Part shown: positions 29,291-36,749 of the stretch, one piece after another
How positions within the stretch are numbered: position 1 is the first letter of the stretch
How the letters are laid out: each line of letters opens with the position of its first letter
Assembly (NCBI RefSeq): GCF_002954715.1
Contig: NZ_MSCP01000001.1
Coordinates: 708,252-772,251 of the forward strand
DNA length: 64,000 nucleotides
Direction: 5' to 3'
Source: Aliivibrio sifiae
GTDB taxonomy: Bacteria > Pseudomonadota > Gammaproteobacteria > Enterobacterales > Vibrionaceae
Notes under the pieces: generated by a model
Told to the model about the DNA's origin: nothing
Seen by the model: the letters and a program-made list of their open reading frames with translations, nothing else
Database searches by the model: none
Made by a program: the position numbers and the translations under genes

Positions 29291-30274
29291 TTGTTGTATA
29301 TAGATATATTAGATGCTGGTCATGGTGATTGCCTATTAGTTAGTTGTGGTGATTTAAAAATTCTAATTGATTCTGGACCTCAAAAATTTGTTATACGTAA
29401 TCGAGTAGCGAATAAATTGAAAGAATTGTTAAATGGAAGCTCTGTAGATGTTGCTTTTGTAACGCATAATGATGATGATCATATTGGTGGTTATAAAGAA
29501 TTTATAAAGAAAGGTATTATTATAAATTGTTTTGTATTCAATAGTTTAGAGTTATTAGGGAAAGTAATTAGCGTAAAAACAAAGAAAATTTCATTTAAGC
29601 AGGATATAAACTTAAAAAAAAACTTAGATGATGAAGGTATAAAAGTAATCACGCTAACGAAAGAAGATAAACATTTACACATTGGTAATGTCAAAATTAC
29701 TCCTTTAACACCGAGTATAGATACTTTATCTTTATTAGATAATAAATTTAATAAAGATAAAATAAAGAAAATATCAGCATTAAAAAATAGTGAAGATTCA
29801 TTATCTGAATGTTTTAATATAATTAATTTAAAGTGTGATAAATTTAAAAAAGATTTATCAATAACAAATAAATCTAGTATTTCATTTATCATAGAATATG
29901 AAAATACTAAAGCGTTATTTCTTGGTGATTCACATGAAAAAGATATTGTTGATTCATTATTAGATATAAATGAAAACGATAGAGTATTTAATGTAGTTAA
30001 ACTCTCTCATCATGGAAGTAAAAAAAATACGAGTTTAAAATTATTAAAAATAATAGGTATTACGGATTATATTATTTGTGCAGATAAATCAAAAAATAAT
30101 CATCCAAATAACATTACTTTAGCTAGGATTCTAAAATTTAATAATAATCCTACGATACACATGAGTAGTAATGATGTAAGAGTTCGAGAACTTTTTGAAC
30201 AATGCCATGATTTGAACTTTAAAGTTAATGTAACATACTCAGATAATGGAGTTAATACAGTTTTCTATGAGTAG
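29291..30274 (+). CDS. Metallo-beta-lactamase-fold protein (ComEC-type), first gene of cargo island
   Basis: A 327-residue cytoplasmic protein with a complete MBL motif set: LIDSGP near residues 26-30, the H59-x-D61-x-D63-H64 motif (THNDDDHIGG), D213 in FLGDSH and H240-H241 in SHHGS. This pattern matches stand-alone MBL proteins related to the ComEC C-terminal domain, usually nucleases or phosphodiesterases. There is no signal peptide or membrane span. The start is TTG at 29291 (a second TTG follows), with only AGGTAA as a weak binding site. The gene is very AT-rich compared with the phage core. Substrate unknown; see the two genes downstream. Confidence 0.8.
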   Translation: MLYIDILDAGHGDCLLVSCGDLKILIDSGPQKFVIRNRVANKLKELLNGSSVDVAFVTHNDDDHIGGYKEFIKKGIIINCFVFNSLELLGKVISVKTKKISFKQDINLKKNLDDEGIKVITLTKEDKHLHIGNVKITPLTPSIDTLSLLDNKFNKDKIKKISALKNSEDSLSECFNIINLKCDKFKKDLSITNKSSISFIIEYENTKALFLGDSHEKDIVDSLLDINENDRVFNVVKLSHHGSKKNTSLKLLKIIGITDYIICADKSKNNHPNNITLARILKFNNNPTIHMSSNDVRVRELFEQCHDLNFKVNVTYSDNGVNTVFYE

Positions 30275-31727
30275 AGAAAATGCAATTAAAGTGAGCGTTT
30301 GTGATGCTGAATCAAGTGGTTATCATTTTAAATCAAGCTCAGATAATACATCGTTTGTTATTACTTCAAAGCACGGACTTTGTCATAAAACAGATGTGTG
30401 TGAACAATATCAAAATAACGATACAGATAGCTGTAAAGAATGTAATGTTGAATTAAATATTGAAGAAATAGAATTTACTACTTATGAAAATAATAAATTA
30501 ACACCAATTAAAGTATACAGTTTTAAGAATAAAGATATGGTGATTACCAGTGTTGAAGAGGTTGCTAGAAATACAATAAAGATTGGTAAGGTAGCTGATG
30601 GTGATTATACTATTTATGGATATAAGAAAAATAATACTGCAGTATCAAGAGTTATTTTAGATAAAGCAGTAATCGAATGTGGTGTTTGTTTTTTTAATAT
30701 ATATTCAAATAGTATTTCGGAATTAGTAGAAAAAAGCGATTCATACTATGGTATTTCTGGATCTCTGGTTGTTAAAAATAGTATCGCTGGTGAGTGTACT
30801 GCAGTTTCCGTAATAACAAATAATGAATCGGATAATGATTTATCTGGAGAACTTTTGTTTGATATTGATTTTTCTATATTAAATGATTATTTTTCTTGTT
30901 CAGTTTTTAGAATCCCTCTTATGACTTCAAATATTGATGAAGAATTTAAATCTAAATTTAATTTGCTATCTTCTGTTAATATAAATCATAAGGTGAAATT
31001 AAATGGATTAATACCTCGGAATAAAGGGATTCCTAGATTTAATTTAAGTTCTATTGTAGATTCATTATTTTCAAATTTTGATGTTGTTTTAGGTAAGAGT
31101 GTAGTACATAGAAATTTATTTTTGATGTCTGCTATAAATATTATAAAAAATAAAAGATCATTAGATCCTGTAAGTAAATTATTATCTAGTAAAGTAGTAG
31201 AATCATTTCTGCATGCACCACATATTTATTCCACGTGTATTGAGGATTCTAATTATCATCATATGCATTATTCAGTATCAAAAACAGGTGAGATCGAATT
31301 TTTAGTTTCAAACTTTACAGGGTATGGAGATATTAGTGAAACTATTAATCAAACCTTAGGGCAGATAATAAATGATATAAATACTTATTCTCTTAACTCT
31401 AGTTTGATCACTGAACGAGCATTTTTAGATAAAAAATATTCCGAAGATGAATGTGAAGATATTTATAATATACTCTTTGGAAATGTAGATAAAGAGATTA
31501 AATCTATATCTATAGTACATACTATATCTTTAGATAGATTAAATATAACTAAAGATTGTAATATGAATGAATGTATTAATAATATTATTAATCTAGCTGC
31601 TGATAATATACCAAAAAATTATTTAGATTTTTTGGATTATGGCATTACAGTTAATGTCTTCGTAATTCCAGTAAATAAAGACAATGAGTTATATGACTTG
31701 ATGGAGAAGTTGATTAATGAATGTTAA
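30267..31727 (+). CDS. Trypsin-like serine protease with uncharacterised C-terminal region
   Basis: A 486-residue protein in this reading. The ATG at 30267 overlaps the preceding gene by 8 bp; an in-frame ATG at 30246 is possible but has no ribosome binding site. The first 180 residues carry a plausible chymotrypsin-type triad: H36 in VITSKHGL, D90 in NKDMVI and S164 in GISGSLV, in correct order and motif context. CxxC pairs near residues 56-59 may hold a metal. The remaining 300 residues match nothing I recognise. There is no signal peptide, so an intracellular target is inferred. It is sandwiched between MBL and helicase genes. Confidence 0.6.
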   Translation: MSRENAIKVSVCDAESSGYHFKSSSDNTSFVITSKHGLCHKTDVCEQYQNNDTDSCKECNVELNIEEIEFTTYENNKLTPIKVYSFKNKDMVITSVEEVARNTIKIGKVADGDYTIYGYKKNNTAVSRVILDKAVIECGVCFFNIYSNSISELVEKSDSYYGISGSLVVKNSIAGECTAVSVITNNESDNDLSGELLFDIDFSILNDYFSCSVFRIPLMTSNIDEEFKSKFNLLSSVNINHKVKLNGLIPRNKGIPRFNLSSIVDSLFSNFDVVLGKSVVHRNLFLMSAINIIKNKRSLDPVSKLLSSKVVESFLHAPHIYSTCIEDSNYHHMHYSVSKTGEIEFLVSNFTGYGDISETINQTLGQIINDINTYSLNSSLITERAFLDKKYSEDECEDIYNILFGNVDKEIKSISIVHTISLDRLNITKDCNMNECINNIINLAADNIPKNYLDFLDYGITVNVFVIPVNKDNELYDLMEKLINEC

Positions 31728-34242
31728 TGCAATTGACTATATCTGCACTAAAATAGTTAATAGTGAAGAATTTAATGACTGTTATGTGAAGCTGTTTTTG
31801 ATTATATCAAAAAACAATTTCAATGATATATCTATAAATCCAATAACAAATGATGAATATAAAAAATTATTAAGATATGCTGATTTCTTTTCTAATTCAG
31901 ACAAAGAGTATTATAGAGGATTATCATTAAAAATAATTTCATCAGTTTATGAGCTTTTTAATTATGATTATAGTTGTCAGTTAATTACAAAATCAATCTT
32001 AAGTAAATTTGGACTTTTTTCAGCAGAAGAGGTGTTTACTTCTGATAGTATTGAGTTACCAGTTAACTCTGAACTTAGTTGTGAAGTTAGGAAACTAACT
32101 CAAAAAATATCATTAAGTGATAACATATTCACTAACTCTCAATTCGAAATATATAAAGATATTATTGATTGTTCTCACTTTAGCTTCTCCGGTCCAACGT
32201 CATTAGGTAAGTCTTTTATTTTAAAGAATACCGCAATAGAATTAATTGATAAAGTAGATAATATTGTATTTATTCTCCCGACAAAAGCATTGTTGGAAGA
32301 GTATTTAATTGATTTCCGTTACATGCTAAATGAAAGAAAATTAAATGATATTAATATCAGTAAGTCTGTATCAGGAGTAGATATAAAAAAGAAAAACATA
32401 TTGATATTTACTCAAGAACGCTATAATAGTTTTCTTTTCGAACCGAATTATAAAGATATGTATGTTGATATTTTAATAATTGATGAAGCCCATAAGTTAG
32501 TTGAACGGAAAAGTAAGAGAACAATTACTTTATTCAAAGTAATTAGAAGATCATTAGATATATTCGATAAGATGAGAGTTGTATTTTCTAGTCCTGTAAT
32601 TTCTAATCCAGAAGTTTTTTTTACTACTTTTGATTTAGGAGAAAAAACTAAAAGTTTAAGTATAAAAGAAAGTCCTGTAGCTCAAAATTTATATTTTGCT
32701 GATATTAAAACTAATGTTTTTAAATATTTTGATTCTCTTAGCAAGAAAGTAATAGAGTTTCAACCTCAAAAAACTTATTCAACTGATTTTGAGCTTATAA
32801 CTTCGGTTGGAGAAAAAAGTCCTTCAAATTTGGTTTTTATATCCAGTAAAAGTGAGTGCGTTAAAAAATGCGATGAATTTTTAAATTATTTAATTGAAAC
32901 TGGAAAGGTGAATGAATATGAAGATAAAGAATTATTATTAGAATCTCAACTTATCGCTGATTTTATTCATGAAGATTTTTATCTATCAAAATTAATTAAG
33001 TATGGTGTTGCATATCATCATGGTTCTCTTCCTACATTTATTCGAAAAAGAATTGAAGATTTGTATGCTAGAAAAAAAATAAAATACATTTTTTGTACAT
33101 CAACATTGTTAGAAGGAGTTAATCTTCCGACTAAAAATGTTTTTATTTATCCATTTTCTAAAATGACGGTTAAAGATGAAAGTAAATGTAGTCTTGATTT
33201 TTGGAATTTAGCTGGTAGAGCTGGCCGTTATAAAAATGAATTAACAGGTAATATAATATGTATTAATAGTTTAGATATGGACTGGACTGAAGTTGAAGAA
33301 AAAGTTAAAAAAGATAATGAAGTTATAATAAATGATTGGATTTTAGAGGTATTATCTAAACATAGGAAAATACTTAATTATTTGAATGATAAAACCAAAG
33401 AACCTCATGCGAGAATAAAAGAATTAAGTGCATTAATTTTACATGAAATTATGGATTATAATAAAACAAACAAAGTAGGTACGTTATTATCCAGTTTTCC
33501 AGATAAAATTAAAAATAATATTATTTCTTCAGGAAATGAACACTTAAAACGTAAAGGTCTTGAAGGGATAGATCAAAATGCATTTGTGAGTAATCATAAT
33601 TTTGATAGTAATATTCAAGCTAAAGCTTTTTCTTACGCTAAAAATAGAAAAAACTACTTACATTCTTATAATCGAGATGATGTGGCTAAATATATATATA
33701 TGCTAAATGATATTTACGGCTTGAGGAAGAATCCTGATTCTTTGGAGCAGCTTATTATCATGACATACTCTTGGTTGAGAGGAACTCCTCTGAGTATGAT
33801 GATTAATAATGCGATTAAATATGGAAAAAAAGTGAGAGATCCAGACATTTATAACCAATGGATTGATCTTGATATAGAAAATCCTATACATATTAATCAA
33901 AAGATTCTTGAAACTATAGAGTGTATTGAAAATGAAATAACATTTAAGTTAGAAAGTTATAGCGCTCACTTTTATCAGTTATGCAGCTCAATTTATGGTG
34001 AATTGGATGCGGGTTATAATCTAGCTCCGTTTTTAGAATATGGAGCTATTGACTTAAAAGAGATAGAGTTACAAGATTTTGGTTTTTCACGAGCTGCGGC
34101 AAATGAATTGATAAAAAAACATAAGGATTGTATTCAGTTTTCAACTAAAGAGAGCAACCTTAAAATTAAAGTTAATTTGTTGAGAAGTAGGATTACTAAA
34201 CATAGTTTAATTGAAAGAGAGTTAAATTGGTTAGTCAAATAA
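31717..34242 (+). CDS. Ski2-like superfamily 2 DEAH helicase, third gene of cargo island
   Basis: An 841-residue SF2 helicase. Walker A is GPTSLGKS (159-166, K165), motif II is DEAH (256-259), motif III is SSP near 290, motif IV is VFISSKSE and motif V is TSTLLEGVNLPTKNV. Motif VI is LAGRAGR (498-504), characteristic of Ski2/Hel308-type enzymes that unwind or remodel RNA or DNA. About 300 C-terminal residues are unassigned. Its ATG overlaps the protease gene by 11 bp with GGAGAAG upstream, so the three genes are translationally coupled. It ends at a strong terminator facing the repressor gene. Confidence 0.85.
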   Translation: MNVNAIDYICTKIVNSEEFNDCYVKLFLIISKNNFNDISINPITNDEYKKLLRYADFFSNSDKEYYRGLSLKIISSVYELFNYDYSCQLITKSILSKFGLFSAEEVFTSDSIELPVNSELSCEVRKLTQKISLSDNIFTNSQFEIYKDIIDCSHFSFSGPTSLGKSFILKNTAIELIDKVDNIVFILPTKALLEEYLIDFRYMLNERKLNDINISKSVSGVDIKKKNILIFTQERYNSFLFEPNYKDMYVDILIIDEAHKLVERKSKRTITLFKVIRRSLDIFDKMRVVFSSPVISNPEVFFTTFDLGEKTKSLSIKESPVAQNLYFADIKTNVFKYFDSLSKKVIEFQPQKTYSTDFELITSVGEKSPSNLVFISSKSECVKKCDEFLNYLIETGKVNEYEDKELLLESQLIADFIHEDFYLSKLIKYGVAYHHGSLPTFIRKRIEDLYARKKIKYIFCTSTLLEGVNLPTKNVFIYPFSKMTVKDESKCSLDFWNLAGRAGRYKNELTGNIICINSLDMDWTEVEEKVKKDNEVIINDWILEVLSKHRKILNYLNDKTKEPHARIKELSALILHEIMDYNKTNKVGTLLSSFPDKIKNNIISSGNEHLKRKGLEGIDQNAFVSNHNFDSNIQAKAFSYAKNRKNYLHSYNRDDVAKYIYMLNDIYGLRKNPDSLEQLIIMTYSWLRGTPLSMMINNAIKYGKKVRDPDIYNQWIDLDIENPIHINQKILETIECIENEITFKLESYSAHFYQLCSSIYGELDAGYNLAPFLEYGAIDLKEIELQDFGFSRAAANELIKKHKDCIQFSTKESNLKIKVNLLRSRITKHSLIERELNWLVK

Positions 34243-34258
34243 TCAAGATTTATTATTT

Positions 34259-34294
34259 ATTGAATAGAGTTTTTACAACTAAACTCTATTCAAT
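34259..34294. terminator. Bidirectional terminator between the cargo island and cI
   Basis: Perfect 14-bp arms (ATTGAATAGAGTTT and its complement) surround an 8-base loop. It separates the convergent helicase and repressor genes and insulates the cargo from the lysogeny switch. Confidence 0.85.
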
Positions 34295-34320
34295 AATAGT
34301 TTAGAGAATATATCTATAAT

Positions 34321-34902
34321 TTAGATCAAAACAACCTTACCCAATACATCCAACTGACTCTCATCAATCGCATTATCCCCAAGCATTACTTCACCCAGTG
34401 GCGAACGCTCAAGTTCAACAATTGATGCAAAATCATTTTTACTTTTCGTTAAGTAGCTGCCGCTAACAATCTTCGTTGTGTTCTTATCAACAAAAAGCTT
34501 TTGACCATTAAAACTAACCACCATCAAATCGCAGGTAGTCGCTTTCTCGCCTAAAAATTCAGGGTCAAAGTAGAGAGGGGCTTTTTCTGCTAACTCGCCA
34601 TCATTCAATTCAAAGCTAGGTAATTTATTGCGCTGATTAGCTTCTGCAATTTCATTGTCGTATTTCTCACCTTCACCAAGTAATAACCAAGTAAGAGATA
34701 CACCAAGCTTTATATGCATACGACTAGCCAATTCGAATGGCGTTAGATCTCTATTACGCCATGTAGATAAGGTACTGCGGCTAATGTCTAGTGCTGTAGA
34801 AAGGCTACCGTAATTATTTTCTTTAAGTATTTCTTGCACTCGTTCAAGTACGGGTCTGCCACCATCGTACGTATATGGGCTTATTTGTTGTTGACTATCC
34901 AT
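34321..34902 (-). CDS. cI: Phage repressor, coliphage 186 CI type
   Basis: A 193-residue repressor, nearly the length of 186 CI (192). The N-terminal helix-turn-helix is at about residues 30-70 (LSTALDISRSTLSTWRNRD), followed by a linker and a beta-rich C-terminal oligomerisation domain (about 105-193). I see no convincing Ser/Lys autocleavage arrangement or Ala-Gly cleavage site of the lambda CI/LexA type, so direct RecA-stimulated self-cleavage is unlikely. It is divergent from the Cox/Apl-like gene, as in 186 and K139, and maintains lysogeny. Confidence 0.88.
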   Translation of the reverse strand: MDSQQQISPYTYDGGRPVLERVQEILKENNYGSLSTALDISRSTLSTWRNRDLTPFELASRMHIKLGVSLTWLLLGEGEKYDNEIAEANQRNKLPSFELNDGELAEKAPLYFDPEFLGEKATTCDLMVVSFNGQKLFVDKNTTKIVSGSYLTKSKNDFASIVELERSPLGEVMLGDNAIDESQLDVLGKVVLI

Positions 34903-35050
34903 TAGAAAGATCCTAGTATCTAAATGTACGCAAATACGAACAAAGTGAAATTTAGCGCTTGCGGTTGAGTGCGTTGAGGTGTCGTTCTAAGTTTAATTAT
35001 CCGACATTACCCATATTTAACCGCATTTAATAACCCATAAGGATACCACC
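34903..35050. promoter_or_regulatory. Lysogeny-lysis switch region (cI/cox divergent promoters)
   Basis: This is the 148-bp gap between the divergent repressor and Cox-like genes. It shows repeated TACGCAAA/TACGAACA-type units near 34926-34945 and a TGTCG-N17-CGACA dyad near 34980-35006 that could be operators. AAGGATA precedes the Cox-like start. Confidence 0.5.
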
Positions 35051-35251
35051 ATGAATCAAACAGTGTTAGCGATTACATCGCCTTATCAAACAATTGAGAT
35101 GTTTTCAGCATCTTCAGGGATAAACGTCGCAACAATAAAAGTGATGTGTAAAGACAACCGTTTACCAATCCTTAAAAAAGACAAAACTAATGAGAAAGTA
35201 CTCATTAACGTTGCACTACTTACTAAACGCGCATTAGAAGCTTCTCATTAA
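35051..35251 (+). CDS. Cox/Apl-like excisionase and switch regulator
   Basis: A 66-residue basic protein with a predicted winged-helix/MerR-like segment (TIEMFSASSGINVATIKVMCKDNRLPI). Position is the main argument: it is the first gene of the early rightward operon, divergent from cI, where P2 and K139 have cox and 186 has apl. It would repress cI and assist excision. The start follows AAGGATACCACC. Confidence 0.75.
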   Translation: MNQTVLAITSPYQTIEMFSASSGINVATIKVMCKDNRLPILKKDKTNEKVLINVALLTKRALEASH

Positions 35252-35283
35252 TGACTCTTAATAGACTCATTTGAGTATTACTT

Positions 35284-35823
35284 TTGATAGGAGTGAATTC
35301 AATGTATGCAAAAACAGAGCTTAAACAAAACGTTCTTGATTCAGCAATGGTGCGTTTTACCGCTAAAGAAGATCTAGAAAAGTTAGCCGGTGCAGTAGGT
35401 ATGAAAGGGCAAATGTTAAGAAACAAACTTAACGGCGCTCAACCTCACCAACTGCAAGTTATCGAGTTACTCAAAATAACCAAAGCGTCTGGTAACAAGG
35501 CGATTATTGAGGGTGTTTTGCTTGAGCTTGGTTTAACCGCTGTTGAATTACCAAAGTTAGAAGCAACCAATAAAGAGCTTACGCATCGTGTTTTAGAAGT
35601 AACCGCGACAACGGGTGAAATTACTCGTCACACGTTAGATATCAATCAAACGAACCGCGTAACACTAAAAACCAAAGATGCCATTGTAGAAAAAGCGCAA
35701 TACACCATTAACGAGTTAGTTCTGTTAATGGCAGAGGTAGAACACAAGTTTCACTCTATACCTGTTCTTTCTTGTGCTTTTGATATTGCTCAGTCAATGC
35801 CATCTATTCCAAGTTTGTCATAA
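35284..35823 (+). CDS. CII-like phage regulatory protein (CP76 family)
   Basis: A 179-residue protein whose N-terminal half (KEDLEKLAGAVGMKGQMLRNKLN, given here as motif positions 24-46) looks like a DNA-binding helix-turn-helix of the 186 CII/K139 CII family. In 186, CII establishes lysogeny by activating early cI transcription. The second gene of the early operon is the expected place. The start is taken at the ATG at 35302, after GGAGTGAATTCA, or the in-frame ATG at 35284; the former fits the ribosome binding site. Confidence 0.75.
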   Translation: MIGVNSMYAKTELKQNVLDSAMVRFTAKEDLEKLAGAVGMKGQMLRNKLNGAQPHQLQVIELLKITKASGNKAIIEGVLLELGLTAVELPKLEATNKELTHRVLEVTATTGEITRHTLDINQTNRVTLKTKDAIVEKAQYTINELVLLMAEVEHKFHSIPVLSCAFDIAQSMPSIPSLS

Positions 35824-35834
35824 AGGAGATAAGC

Positions 35835-36119
35835 ATGGGACAAGCATCAGAGATTTCACAAGTACCACCTGCAGAAGTCACCATTGCCGCTTTGCATGAA
35901 ATGTTTAATAGCAAAAGCCAAGGCGGATTAATGTGGAACAACCTTACAGAAGATGATCGCCGAGCGTTTTGTTTTACAGCCAAACTTAAAGAACGTCACG
36001 TAACCATAGGGTTAGATGAAATGGATTCATTAGAACTCGCTCGTTTACATCGCGCCATTAAGCGAATAGCTACTGTAGCAACCAAATTCAATTCAATTTC
36101 TTTATCTGACTTTAAATAA
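35835..36119 (+). CDS. Early phage protein, 94 residues, unknown
   Basis: It follows the CII-like gene by 11 bp with AAGGAGA upstream of its ATG. It is a soluble helical protein without recognised motifs. Proteins of this type occur in vibrio K139/kappa-like phages between cII and the replication gene, but no function is inferred. Confidence 0.75.
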   Translation: MGQASEISQVPPAEVTIAALHEMFNSKSQGGLMWNNLTEDDRRAFCFTAKLKERHVTIGLDEMDSLELARLHRAIKRIATVATKFNSISLSDFK

Positions 36120-36129
36120 CGAGGCTAGC

Positions 36130-36525
36130 ATGAATAAATATCAAAATATGACACCACAAGAAATCTTGTCTGAAGCTAAAACGTTAGCGCAAGAAGCAAC
36201 AGTGCTTGCTGAGAAAACGGGGATTAAAGCATTGTCGATTGAATCAATTAATAAGTCAGAGAATGCAGTCCTCAATCAAGTGTTTGAATTAATCGCTTTA
36301 GCTCATAGTGTGAAAGATGATTTAAAAATCCGAGTTACTTTTTCGACAGGTATTAAAGCAGTGTATTTAACCGCTGAATTTAATGATTCTGAAGAACAAT
36401 TAGATTGTGGTTTTGTATCTTTAGATGAACCAAAAGTCTTAGAAGAATTACTGAAAATCGAAGATAAATTACTTTCTTTAGTTGCAGAAGCAAAAGACAA
36501 AAAAGAAGAGATAGTATGTGCCTAA
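36130..36525 (+). CDS. Early phage protein, 131 residues, unknown
   Basis: Its start lies 10 bp after the preceding stop with GAGGCTAGC upstream. It is acidic with helical ends and a central beta-rich stretch (about 65-90). Its 3' end overlaps the next gene by 10 bp. No domain was recognised. Confidence 0.7.
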   Translation: MNKYQNMTPQEILSEAKTLAQEATVLAEKTGIKALSIESINKSENAVLNQVFELIALAHSVKDDLKIRVTFSTGIKAVYLTAEFNDSEEQLDCGFVSLDEPKVLEELLKIEDKLLSLVAEAKDKKEEIVCA

Positions 36526-36749
36526 ACTTTGTTGCAGTAACAATGAACTCTGGCGGTGGTGTAGTCCGAGATAAAGATACTGGTGAATTGATGGTTAAAC
36601 AAATAGGTGAGTTTGAAAGCCGTGATGATGCCATTCAATCAGCCTGTGAAATGTTGGATTGCACTCACATTCTTAATGGGGTGTTAGCAAGAGGAAATCA
36701 CACTGGTGGATTTCTTTTATGTGATTCACAAGAGTTAAGTGAGTTGTGA
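36516..36749 (+). CDS. Early phage protein, 77 residues, unknown
   Basis: It begins MCLNFVAVTMNSGGG, overlaps the previous gene by 10 bp and overlaps or nearly abuts the replication gene. AGAAGAGA precedes the ATG. It has three cysteines but no metal-binding pattern. It is retained as a gene because of operon packing. Confidence 0.65.
   Translation: MCLNFVAVTMNSGGGVVRDKDTGELMVKQIGEFESRDDAIQSACEMLDCTHILNGVLARGNHTGGFLLCDSQELSEL

Noticed and set aside
29491..29892. 133-codon minus-strand ORF inside the MBL-fold gene
   Set aside because: Low-complexity phenylalanine/leucine/serine reading of AT-rich DNA; the plus frame carries all conserved MBL motifs.
29291..34242. Considered identifying the cargo island as Hachiman, Zorya or another named defence system
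   Set aside because: The helicase lacks the HamA-type partner of Hachiman, and no ZorA/B motor proteins are present. I cannot match the trio to a system I know with confidence.
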